A DNA stretch of 64,000 nucleotides, taken from NCBI GenBank assembly GCA_029851415.1, contig CM056742.1, positions 94,664,748 to 94,728,747 of the forward strand, written 5' to 3'. Numbering within the stretch: position 1 is the stretch's first letter; every line of letters starts with the position of its first letter. This stretch comes from Eretmocerus hayati (Eukaryota > Arthropoda > Insecta > Hymenoptera > Aphelinidae). This document shows, one piece after another, positions 43,818-52,080 of this stretch. Made by a program: the position numbers and the translations under genes. The notes beneath the pieces were generated by a model. That model made no database searches. It was given only the letters and a program-made list of their open reading frames with translations, and had not been told where the DNA came from.

Positions 43818-45035
43818 ATGGCTACCCGTTCCGACATCCTGGACATAACTAAGCCACCTGTGAAGGATGAGCGTATAACGAAACGCCTGGTTCGTAAATA
43901 TCAACCCTTTAATTTCCAAAATCTGTCGAGGAATGATGAAATTAGAATCACCGTATCGAGCAATGACGTCTATTTGTTACCAAGTGAAGCTTATTTATAC
44001 ATAGCTGGTAATATAGTGTTTGACACCGAGGCAGATATCATTCTTGTCAATAATTTCCCGTGTTTCATGTTTGAAAGTGCTCGTGTTGAAATTAACAATG
44101 TTATCATTGATGAGACTAAAAATGTTGGGGTTGTCACGCTTATGAAAAATATCGCATCACTTTCTGCTGATGAGGAAAAGAGCCTGTCGGGGGGAGCATA
44201 CCATTCTGGAGACTACACAATCAGCACAGGTTATGGCTTCAACTTTGCACTGCCTTTGAACAAAATGTTTGGTTTTTGTGAGGATTACAAACGTGTGATT
44301 GCTCATGCAAAATTCGATATCGTCCTGCTGAGATCGAAAAACGATAATGATTGTGTGATAACGACCAAAGATGAGTGCAACCCAGTGATAAACTTGTCAG
44401 CGGTAACGCTTCACATACCCCATGTCTATCCAGCAGATTTAATAAAATTACGTCTCTTGAAAATCTTGGAACGTGGAACACCTATATATCTATCATTCAG
44501 ATCATGGGATTCAGTTGAATATCCATCATTACCGGAAAATACTTCACAGTTGATATGGCCGATAAAAAGCACTAGTCAGATGGAAAAGCCACGCTACATC
44601 ATAATCGCTTTCCAAACTGGCAGACGTAACAATCGCAAAAAGAGTGCAGTGAAATTTGATCACTGCAAGCTGACAAACGTTAAACTTTTTCTCAATTCCG
44701 AGGCCTATCCCTATGAGCACATGCATTTGGATTTTGAAAATTCGAGGAATACTTCAATTCTCTATCAGATGCTCAAATCTTTTAGACAGAGCTATTACGA
44801 CACGGAAAATGCAAGTCTGTCTCTGAGTATGGCGAATTTTATCGATAAATATCCAATAATAGCCCTGGACATTTCAGAACAAGACGAATCGGTGAAATCG
44901 TCGGTCGTTGACATTCGTTTGGAACTAGAATTTAAGGAAAATATCCCAAAAAATACGACAGCGTATTGCATCATCATTCACGATAAGATTGTTAAATATA
45001 ATCCACTGACGAGTATGGTTCAGAAGATAATTTGA
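43818..45035 (+). CDS. Major capsid protein (double jelly-roll, hexon-like)
   Basis: 405 residues, intact. Conserved segments of insect Polinton major capsid proteins are visible: NDEIRITVSSNDVYLLPSEA, FESARVEINNVIIDETKNVG, FNFALPLNKMFGFCEDYKRV, LHIPHVYPADLIKLRLLKIL, LSFRSWDSVEYPSLP, and QMEKPRYIIIAFQTGR. It is predicted to form trimeric capsomers of an icosahedral particle. A TATA/TCAGT promoter and a spliced leader precede it. Confidence 0.9.
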   Translation: MATRSDILDITKPPVKDERITKRLVRKYQPFNFQNLSRNDEIRITVSSNDVYLLPSEAYLYIAGNIVFDTEADIILVNNFPCFMFESARVEINNVIIDETKNVGVVTLMKNIASLSADEEKSLSGGAYHSGDYTISTGYGFNFALPLNKMFGFCEDYKRVIAHAKFDIVLLRSKNDNDCVITTKDECNPVINLSAVTLHIPHVYPADLIKLRLLKILERGTPIYLSFRSWDSVEYPSLPENTSQLIWPIKSTSQMEKPRYIIIAFQTGRRNNRKKSAVKFDHCKLTNVKLFLNSEAYPYEHMHLDFENSRNTSILYQMLKSFRQSYYDTENASLSLSMANFIDKYPIIALDISEQDESVKSSVVDIRLELEFKENIPKNTTAYCIIIHDKIVKYNPLTSMVQKII

Positions 45036-45088
45036 GAGCTTTTCTACAGCATTCGGCAACAACAACAACAACAACAACAGGAGACGAC

Positions 45089-45754
45089 ATGGGGTCTGAA
45101 GTGGGGGGGAAAAAGAAGAAAAAATCCCTCCCCACGTCTTACGACGTTTGTGGGCGATTCGACATGAATGATCTTGAAAAGTCTTACCCTATGCGTGCCA
45201 ATTACATCTTTATCGATATGCAAGGCTATACGATTGGATATGCTAAACAGGTGTTCATTCCCAAGGAAATTGCTCTGATCAATCAAGAGCTGAAAGAATG
45301 CATCACGACCTATGAGCCGCTGCACTATACAATTGAACCACCCTATGATATAAAAAATCTAGAAACTCGCGAGCTCAAGAATATGATCCATCATTTCAAC
45401 TATGGGCATAATATACCATGGGGTGCGGGTTCCACGCCTTGGGATCGAAAAGTTGCTGGAATAGCACGAGAGTTGGAAACAGCACGCTCGGTCTTTAGAA
45501 TGAATATCGTCTATGTGAATCGTGATGAGAAAAAGTACTGGCTACGTCAACTTCTACCCGAATATTTCAAGCACAACACGTCATTTTGGGTGAAAAATAT
45601 ATACGAAGAGTGTGGTGGTGAGAGAGATGGTTACTTTGACAGGGACTATAACTACGCCCCCTGCAAATTCCACGATAATTCATTATTTAGATGTGCACTA
45701 CGTAACGCACAACATATGTATCACTTGAAGAATAAAAAGCACGCAGACGAATAA
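45089..45754 (+). CDS. Conserved Polinton protein of unknown function, 221 residues
   Basis: I chose the ATG at 45089; the frame is open upstream to 45032 through an acceptor-like TTTTCTACAG (45040-45049) and an ACA repeat coding Thr, so a spliced mRNA could add residues. The protein has NYIFIDMQGY...VFIPKEIALIN, a central NYGHNIPWGAG segment, then VYVNRDEKKYWL and FRCALRNAQHMYHLK. This matches a family common in insect Polintons and related insect proteins whose function I do not know; an RNase H-like fold is only a suggestion from the FIDMQG strand. It lies between capsid and integrase genes; AATAAA follows near 45798. Confidence 0.65.
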   Translation: MGSEVGGKKKKKSLPTSYDVCGRFDMNDLEKSYPMRANYIFIDMQGYTIGYAKQVFIPKEIALINQELKECITTYEPLHYTIEPPYDIKNLETRELKNMIHHFNYGHNIPWGAGSTPWDRKVAGIARELETARSVFRMNIVYVNRDEKKYWLRQLLPEYFKHNTSFWVKNIYEECGGERDGYFDRDYNYAPCKFHDNSLFRCALRNAQHMYHLKNKKHADE

Positions 45755-45889
45755 TTTTCGTCCCTCTCTCTCTCTCTCTATGTATCTATGTGCACATAAA
45801 TAAAAATGAAAAAAAAATCCATGGAAAAATGGTGTTGTTATTTCATCTTAACTCCCTCCCCACTCCTTTCTTCAAAATATCTCACGAGG

Positions 45890-45925
45890 TATAAATTGAT
45901 GAATTTGGAAGCTCTGAAAGCCAGT
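45890..45925 (+). promoter_or_regulatory. TATA and CCAGT promoter of the integrase
   Basis: TATAAAT at 45890-45896, CCAGT at 45921-45925, and the integrase ATG at 45952. Spacing is as in the other promoters of the element. Confidence 0.6.
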
Positions 45926-45951
45926 TGAAATTATCACGTCCAACACACACA

Positions 45952-46911
45952 ATGGATCAGTTTAGTGCTGAAAGAGTGCGATTGGTGAACGAGTTGCATA
46001 AGCCTGCAAGGCGATTTTTCCCACGACGGAGAGTAATTGTTCGTTCAATAGATGATTGTTGGCAGATTGATTTAATTAGTATGTTACAGCATTCTAAATT
46101 CAATAAGGGGTACAATTATATCTTGGCTGTAATAGATGTTCTCTCAAAATATGCTTGGTGCTTACCGGTTAAGAGGAAAAATGCCTCGGATGTGTGTGAG
46201 GCGTTCAAATCAATTCTAGATACAGAAGGCCGTCAGCCTAAAAACGTGCAGAGTGATCAGGGCACGGAATTCTATAACGCTAAATTCAGTCAACTCATGA
46301 AGGAACGGAATATCAATCATTACTCGACATACTCTGTCTGTAAATCGTCCGTAGTGGAACGCTTCATAAGAACAATCAAGAGTAAAATGTACCGTTATTT
46401 CTCACTGAGAGGAAACTACAAGTGGTTGGATATAATTGGCCCTCTCCTGAAAGAATACAACTTTTGTGATAAACATAGGACAATAGGTATGCAACCGGCT
46501 CGAGTATGGAAAAGATCTGCTAAACAGCGAGAAATTGAAGCAAGTCTATTGAGAACAGTGTATAGTGGTAAACGCCGAGAGAAATGTGCTAAATTCAAAG
46601 TTGGTGATGATGTGCGAGTATCTAGATACAAGACAGTCTTTTCAAAAGGATATACAGCCAACTGGTCTGCTGAAATTTTCAAGGTTGCTCGTGTGAATAA
46701 GAGTGAATGGCCGGTAACATATCATTTGATGGATGGGCAAAATCAGCCAATTTTGGGACAATTTTATACTGAAGAATTGAGTAAAGTGCACGATCCCGAT
46801 GTGTATTTAGTGGAGCGTATATTGCAAACCAAGGCTAATAAGGTTTTGGTTAAATGGTGGGGCCTTCCTGCATCTATGAACAGCTGGATCGATAGAAAAT
46901 CGATTTTATGA
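45952..46911 (+). CDS. int: Retroviral-type integrase with chromodomain
   Basis: 319 residues from the ATG at 45952 (the frame is open a little upstream but without ATG). Catalytic triad D40 (WQIDL), D102 (QSDQGTEF) and E136 (VVERFIRT). The N-terminal ELHKPARRFFPRR segment matches the start of Polinton integrases; an HHCC finger is not present. The C terminus has a chromodomain-like YLVERIL...VLVKWWGL...NSWIDR, which in retroelements steers insertion to marked chromatin. It inserts the linear element DNA. AATAAA follows the stop at 46919. Confidence 0.93.
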   Translation: MDQFSAERVRLVNELHKPARRFFPRRRVIVRSIDDCWQIDLISMLQHSKFNKGYNYILAVIDVLSKYAWCLPVKRKNASDVCEAFKSILDTEGRQPKNVQSDQGTEFYNAKFSQLMKERNINHYSTYSVCKSSVVERFIRTIKSKMYRYFSLRGNYKWLDIIGPLLKEYNFCDKHRTIGMQPARVWKRSAKQREIEASLLRTVYSGKRREKCAKFKVGDDVRVSRYKTVFSKGYTANWSAEIFKVARVNKSEWPVTYHLMDGQNQPILGQFYTEELSKVHDPDVYLVERILQTKANKVLVKWWGLPASMNSWIDRKSIL

Positions 46912-46974
46912 TGGGTTGAAATAAAGAAAAACATATATTTTCAAATTTTTAATTTTTATTCCCGACAAACCAAT

Positions 46975-47398
46975 CTAAATCTCTACATTTATTACTTGTA
47001 CATCTGATATTCGATACCTACAATACCAGAGAAAACCGGCAATACGCGTGATATCACCAATCATATAGTGTGAGTAAGTTCTAGATCTATCAAAACCTTG
47101 GATCTCAAAAAGCTCATCCTCCCATTCAGAGTAGTGGTAGAGTGAGAAAATTGAATGGTGATTGGTTATGTTAAAAAATATCATAAAGTTGTAGCTCGTG
47201 TCGAGGTATGGAAATGCTATACAATAGTGTAAGAATGCGTCCCCGTAAATATATTCCGTCTCATGGTTCACCAGACAGTTGATGATCTCAAGCTGACCTG
47301 CAACAGAAAAAAAGGGGGGGGGTTAGATGGGTGTATTATAGTGCGAGTGGGGAAAAATAGAAAGATTTAAACTCACCGTCTCTCCCTATAGAGAACAT
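46975..47398 (-). CDS. Small spliced orphan protein, 114 residues
   Basis: Exon 1 is 47398-47377, a 22-nt exon coding MFSIGRD plus one base. Exon 2 is 47297-46975. The intron has a GTGAGT donor and CTGTTGCAG acceptor and joins the frames in phase 1. The protein is rich in Tyr, Phe and Ile (for example SYNFMIFFNIT and HYMIGDITRIAGFLWYC). No family is recognised. The gene at 48941-49426 has the same architecture: a tiny first exon, phase 1, and a second exon of about 110 codons. Both flank the reductase gene and may be paralogues. Confidence 0.55.
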
Positions 47399-47444
47399 TT
47401 TGCGTCAGACGTGTTTACACCTGCGAGTGTGTGAGATATCTGGT

Positions 47445-48428
47445 TTAAAATTCACACTCGGTAGTGAACTTGGTGGTATCCCCAAGCACACCCCACTTTT
47501 GATATTCTCCCACTCTCTTCTCAAAGAAATTGGTCTTGCCTTCGCGAGAAATACCCTCAATGAATGTAAAAGGGTTGGATGAGTGAAAAGTCTTGGAGAA
47601 GCCGAGCTCCCCGAGCAGTCTGTCAGCAACAAATTCTATATACTGGCTCATGAGTTTGACGTTCATACCAATCAATGACACTGGCAGTGCATCAGTGAGA
47701 AAATTCAGTTCGATCTTCACTGCATCCAGAATAATCTCTTTCACTCGCTCTTCCGATGGTTTCCGCACAATATAGGAAAAGAGCAGGCATGCGAAATCAC
47801 AATGCAATCCTTCATCACGTGAAATTAATTCGTTTGAGAATGAGAGTCCAGGTAGTAGAGATCTGCTTTTCAGCCAATAGATGCTTGCAAAACTACCGCT
47901 GAAAAAAATTCCCTCTACAGCGGCAAATGCGACAAGCCGCTCAGCAAAAGTCACGGATTTGTCATCAATCCACTTTAAAGCCCATTCTGCTTTGAGGGTG
48001 ACACATGGGAGATTCTTGATAGCGTTGAATAGAAACAGCTTCCTCTCGGGATCTCGTATGTAAGTATCAACAAGGAGAGCGTACATTTCAGAATGTACGT
48101 TCTCCATAGCAATTTGAAATCCATAAAATGATCGTGCCTCGGGTATTTGTACTTGCTGTGAAAAGTTCAATAGTGAGTTCTCATTGACGATCCCGTCAGA
48201 TGCTGCAAAAAATGCAAGAACGTGAGATATAAAATGCTGTTCAGAATCGTTGAGCTTTTCCCAATCGCTCAAGTCTTTTGATAAATCCACTTCTTCGGCT
48301 GTCCAGAATGACGCCTCGGCCTTCTTATACATTTTCCAGATCTCTGGCCATTTCATTGGGAAAAGGACAAACCGGTCTGGGTTGTCCTTTAACAATGGCT
48401 CATCTTTGTCGTAAAAATTGATACTCAT
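47445..48428 (-). CDS. Ribonucleotide reductase small subunit (class Ia R2)
   Basis: 327 residues, intact and intronless. It is very close to animal R2 along its length: [93 protein letters not shown] and [15 protein letters not shown]. Iron ligands by comparison with mouse R2: D78, E109, H112, E172, E206 and H209, with radical Tyr at 116 and the electron-path Trp at 42. It lacks the N-terminal extension of host R2 and ends FTTECEF, close to the R1-binding tail FTLDADF. No large subunit is encoded here, so it would have to pair with host R1. Its likely role is to raise dNTP supply for replication. Confidence 0.93.
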   Translation of the reverse strand: MSINFYDKDEPLLKDNPDRFVLFPMKWPEIWKMYKKAEASFWTAEEVDLSKDLSDWEKLNDSEQHFISHVLAFFAASDGIVNENSLLNFSQQVQIPEARSFYGFQIAMENVHSEMYALLVDTYIRDPERKLFLFNAIKNLPCVTLKAEWALKWIDDKSVTFAERLVAFAAVEGIFFSGSFASIYWLKSRSLLPGLSFSNELISRDEGLHCDFACLLFSYIVRKPSEERVKEIILDAVKIELNFLTDALPVSLIGMNVKLMSQYIEFVADRLLGELGFSKTFHSSNPFTFIEGISREGKTNFFEKRVGEYQKWGVLGDTTKFTTECEF

Positions 48429-48438
48429 ATTGAGAGTG

Positions 48439-48678
48439 CTATGTGATGATACGAGTTGAGAGAGCCCACAAAATAACTTGAGAAAACGGCTTTAGTGTGA
48501 AATAGAAACTATGCTTTGTACGAGTCTGCTGCAAGAGAGTTTCTGGTGAGCCTTTAGAAATGCATGGAAAATATAAGGCTCTAAGGGGGGCACAAGTTTC
48601 TATGATGCAGGATTCGTGCTTCGATGCATATGAGTGTGGAAAAACAATGAGAAGAGCTGACAGGTAAAGTGCTCGCAT
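48439..48678 (-). CDS. Short signal-peptide-like ORF upstream of the reductase
   Basis: 79 codons from the ATG at 48678, the first ATG after the predicted transcription start near 48697. The N terminus [19 protein letters not shown] looks like a signal peptide, followed by four Cys in the next 23 residues. It ends 11 nt before the reductase ATG in another frame. It could be a small secreted protein, an upstream ORF that tunes reductase translation, or part of a leader intron (acceptor-like CTCTTGCAG near 48532). No family is recognised. Confidence 0.4.
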   Translation of the reverse strand: MRALYLSALLIVFPHSYASKHESCIIETCAPLRALYFPCISKGSPETLLQQTRTKHSFYFTLKPFSQVILWALSTRIIT

Positions 48679-48693
48679 GACTATGACTGATCT

Positions 48694-48729
48694 ACTGAAC
48701 ATATGCTTTGAACGACTTGGGATAATATA
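48694..48729 (-). promoter_or_regulatory. TATA and TCAGT promoter of the reductase transcript
   Basis: TATATTA begins at 48729 on the minus strand; TCAGT lies at 48698-48694 and again at 48690-48686. The 31-nt spacing matches the other promoters in the element. Confidence 0.6.
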
Positions 48730-48940
48730 TGGAAGGAGGGAGTTGGAAAGAATATTCTATGTTGTGAAAATGATGAATATTTATTAAAAATTCATATTTT
48801 AAACGTTACATATGTTTTTCTCTTGCGTACATAAAGAGAAATTATTCTAGGAAATATTAAATAAACAGCTCCGTTTTAGCATACATTGGAATAAAGAAAA
48901 AAAGGTGGGTGGAAAACCCGTTAAGCAAAAGTAGGCAACT

Positions 48941-49426
48941 CTAGTCGCGTGAAATTTCGTGGACAAAGTCCAAATGAAGAATATTGAAATTCCTTATAAT
49001 GTGGTATATTTCTTGGAAATTACCACGATAAATAAAGAACTCTGTTACGGAGAAATGATGATGTCCAGAGTAATCAATTTCGATTGGCGATTCACAATAT
49101 CGACGAGCACCAAATAATTGGAGCTCATCGCGATCGTCAACGTTTTGGAGCTTGGAAATTATGATGAAAGTCATGAAGTTCCCCGTTGTCAGGACGCCAA
49201 TAACGTCCTGTAGGCATTCGACGAAATATGCGACATTACGGGGGGAAGCTAGGCGTCTCATGCCGAGACGCACCCACCATAAGTTCATAAGGAAAATTTG
49301 TTGGACTGTGAATGAGAGAGAGAAAGAGAGAGATGTAGATAGTTGATATAACGTGACAATAGAGGGTAGAAAAGATTAATTTTAAATTTGTTACTCACAG
49401 AGTTGGTGCTCGTTTTGTTGATACAT
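48941..49426 (-). CDS. Small spliced orphan protein, 130 residues
   Basis: Exon 1 is 49426-49399 (28 nt, MYQQNEHQL plus one base). Exon 2 is 49305-48941. The donor GTGAGT and acceptor CATTCACAG join in phase 1 in frame. The protein has a helical start (FQQIFLMNLWWVRLGMRRLA) and later strand-like segments (FMTFIIISKLQ, HHHFSVTEFFIYRG). A further acceptor-like TTCTCCACAG lies just before the ATG, so a leader intron is possible. No family is recognised. Exon layout matches the gene at 46975-47398. It is the last gene before the right inverted repeat. Confidence 0.55.
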
Positions 49427-49800
49427 TTTTTCTGTGGAGAAATATATGTGGAGATCTGGAACTGCTGTGGAACACGTTTACTTCACTCACGACAAAGTTG
49501 TATACTAAAGTCGAACATGCAAAACATTCGTATTTTTGCTCAAAGATACAGAATATTTCTCCCATTATTAAATATAATTGACTCAAATTTGAAATGTCTG
49601 GGTCGGGGTGGGGAAAAAAGTTCTTTTTCGAAAAGGTGAGCGAAGCCACAGGTGCAAAAAAAAACGTGGTGGTGCAGAAACAGCGGATCGAGAGAAGTTG
49701 CTCGACCGGTGCTTGTAGAAATTATTTCAAAAAAAGTTCTCTGCGAAGTGAAGATACATTTTGAGCGAAGAATCGATAAATAGCTGGCTCGGGTAGAGAG
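49427..49800. other. Stretch between the last Polinton gene and the right inverted repeat
   Basis: Apart from the acceptor-like site before 49426 I see no gene. Frames of up to 141 codons that run into it are antisense readings of the terminal repeat. Confidence 0.5.
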
Positions 49801-50751
49801 CAACGGGCTTGACCGCTGCTCGCAGGAAATAATATTTCGAGCGAAGGCCAGGTATGAGAGAGAGAGGACTGAAGTATAGGCAGCGCGAAGGAGAGAAAGA
49901 GTAGCTGAAAGAGTGAAAGGACTATGCTGCTCATCTCTCAAAAATATGAGCTCGATATTTCTCAAATATTATTGATGGATATGTGTGCGGGCCAGTCCCG
50001 TTATGCCGAGCACGGAGACGAGCAGTTGCCTATCCTCCCAATGTATTTCGTGAGGATCCGCGGGCAATGATATTCTTATGGACGGGAGTGAAGAACCGAG
50101 CTCGGAGTACCATACAAAGATCCGCGCGCAATGAGGGGAAAATGAGAGGCGAGCGCGGATGAGTGAAAAATCATGATATGCAGTTTCCTATGCTTGCAAT
50201 GCATTCGTCAGGATCGGCGCGCAATGCTTTTCTCATGGGGAAAAGTGAGAAAAAGGTTTGACCTACTTGCTTTCCCCCACTCTCTTACCCTACTACTCTT
50301 ATGTAAGGTGTATTTTCAAGGTCCATGGTCACGGTGCACGGTGACCGCATCGCCTCAAGATGCCGAAGGGATGCTTTCAAGAACTTTCTGGGCCTGTAAA
50401 AGCTCTAGACATCGTTCGTTCGCTCCGCGTGCTCCGTGTACATACCGCACCGCGATATTGCGCAGAAAATCTCCCGTGAGCCCCAGGGATGATAAGCGTG
50501 GTGTATTATGATGACCACAAACCATTAGCAACCCCAAAATTGGAAAGGGAAATGAGAGAATAAGGGTGCACATCTCGCGTCTGTCGTTCGATAGCCGCGT
50601 GGCAGCCACTCGACAGCCGAGCGATGTAATGGCAAATCGAATGGCTCTTCCTTGACTTCATTTTCGGTGAAAAACCAAAAAGAGGCAGTGAGTGGACAAA
50701 AGATTATGGCAAATCGACAAAAAAAATTATTCCGATTGATATTTTCGAGAA

Positions 50752-50820
50752 TCGGTGGGATTTGAACCAGCGATCTTCTGATCCGTAGATCAAGATTTAA
50801 CGCTCATGGCCAATGAGACA
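50752..50820 (-). repeat. tRNA-like segment in the left arm of the MITE
   Basis: On the minus strand it has an A-box-like TGGCCATGAGCG, an anticodon-arm-like CTTGATCTACGGATCAGAAG and a B box GGTTCAAATCC followed by CACC. It resembles a tRNA-derived SINE head carried inside the foldback; no full cloverleaf with an acceptor stem was established. Confidence 0.4.
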
Positions 50821-51030
50821 TGTTACGCGTGGTGGTGTAAAAGGCGCTCTTGAAGTGTGGATCATTGTATTGGAGATATAACGGTTTTTGTAATCGGCCA
50901 CTTTCTGTAAGAATGTATCACCAGTAGTATATCAAGTAAAATAGCTGACCGAGGGAAATAACACTATATCCCAATCACAGTGACCCACAATTTATGTAGG
51001 CCTTTTACACCACCACGCGTAACACGTCTC

Positions 51031-51094
51031 CCTGGCCATGAGCGTTAAATCTTGATCTACAGATCAGAAGATCCCTGGTTCAATTCCCACCGAT
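51031..51094 (+). repeat. tRNA-like segment in the right arm of the MITE
   Basis: Mirror copy of the segment at 50752-50820, with B-box-like GGTTCAATTCC, two substitutions from the other arm. Confidence 0.4.
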
Positions 51095-51671
51095 TCCCAA
51101 AAATATTAGATGGAATAATTTTTTTCTGCCGATTTGCCATGAATTTTTGTCTATTCACTGCCTCTTTCTGGTTTTTTACCGAAAATAAACTCAAGGAAGA
51201 GCCATTTGATCTGCCATTACATCGCTCGGCTGTCGAGCGGCTGCCACGCGACTACCGGGCGACAGACGCGAAATGTGCACCCTTATTCTCTCATTTCCCT
51301 CCCGAATTTTGGGGTTGCTAATAGTTTGTGGTTATCATAATACACCACGCTCATCATCCCTGGGGCTCACGGGAGATTTTCTGCGCAATATCGCGGTGCG
51401 GTATGTACACGGAGAACGCGGAGCAAACTAACGATGTCTAGAGCTTTCACGGGCCCAGACAGTTCTTGAAAACATCCTTTTGGCGTCTCAATCTTTCCCC
51501 TTCGACCCTTCACCAGTATTGACCTCAGTATACTATAATTATGGCTGATTTCCCTTCCCCGAAATTCTAGTGCTGCCACGCGACTACCGCGCGGTCGCCG
51601 CTCGGTGACCCAATCACGCTACTGCTGCGCGGCAGGCAGGCGATAGGCGTGCGACCATTTTCAGCCGGGAT

Positions 51672-52080
51672 CCCCCTAGTGCATTAACTTGCACAGGTCC
51701 ACGTACACCTCTAGACCTATAAATATCCTACCCCCTAGTGTATGAACTTGCATAGGTTCACGTATACCTCTAGACCTATAAATATTCTACTCCTAGTGTA
51801 TTAACTTGCACAGGTTCACGTATACCTTTAGACCTATAAGTATTTCACCCCCTCGTGCATTAACTTGCACAGGTCCACTTATACCTCTAGACTTATAAGT
51901 ATTTTACCCCCTCGTGCATTAACTTGCACAGATCCACTTATACCTGTAGACTCATAAGTATTTCGACCCCTAGCGCATTAACTTGCACAGGTTCACTTAT
52001 AACTCTAGATCTATAAGTATTTTATCCTCCTAGTGCATTCACTTGCACAGGTTACCTTATCCTATGCCCCAGTGTCCAAT
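51672..52080 (+). repeat. 58-bp tandem array, seven units
   Basis: Units begin near 51672, 51730, 51789, 51848, 51906, 51964 and 52024, with core CCCTAGTGCATTAACTTGC followed by a (T/C)ACCTCTAGACCTATAA(A/G)TAT-like second half. One further core lies left of the Polinton at 29117. It precedes the gag remnant and may be the 5' leader of that retroelement. Confidence 0.85.

Larger units (their letters stand above)
50358..51488. mobile_element. Foldback MITE inserted in the right Polinton terminus
   Basis: Ends AGATGCCGAAGGGATG and, inverted, AGACGCCAAAAGGATG. It is flanked by CA on both sides, where the left terminus has TA at the same spot, so a 2-bp TA duplication of mariner type is likely. 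Arms of about 550 bp are near mirror images. Each arm holds a tRNA-like segment. Confidence 0.75.
29174..51671. mobile_element. Polinton/Maverick (adintovirus-like) element, about 22.5 kb
   Basis: Bounded by ATCCCGGCTG at 29174 and its reverse complement CAGCCGGGAT ending at 51671, with long inverted repeats inside. It carries the hallmark set: protein-primed family B DNA polymerase, retroviral-type integrase, FtsK/HerA-like ATPase, adenain-like protease, major and minor capsid proteins, and a phospholipase A2/core protein. Reading frames of the main genes are intact once introns are removed, apart from the protease frame issue and one split gene. A family-typical 6-bp target duplication was not found at the borders I chose. 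It is unusual in carrying a ribonucleotide reductase small subunit. Confidence 0.95.
49801..51671 (-). repeat. Right terminal inverted repeat of the Polinton
   Basis: Matches 29174-30372 inverted. It is longer because a 1.1-kb foldback element sits inside it (50358-51488). Outside that insertion the match resumes, including CCATAATTATAGTATACTGA near the outer end. Confidence 0.9.

Noticed and set aside
45925..45951. Upstream extension of the integrase frame
   Set aside because: It starts at TTG, and the first ATG is at 45952; the predicted transcript start is about 45921.
49540..49965. 141-codon minus frame at the right Polinton terminus
   Set aside because: It mirrors the left terminus frame at 30149-30478 and diverges where the inverted repeat ends; no domain.
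50752..51094. Functional tRNA genes
   Set aside because: B boxes are good but no complete cloverleaf or acceptor stem could be drawn, and the two copies are arms of a MITE.
51672..52080. 58-bp repeats as a CRISPR array
   Set aside because: Units are contiguous and degenerate without unique spacers, and the setting is eukaryotic.
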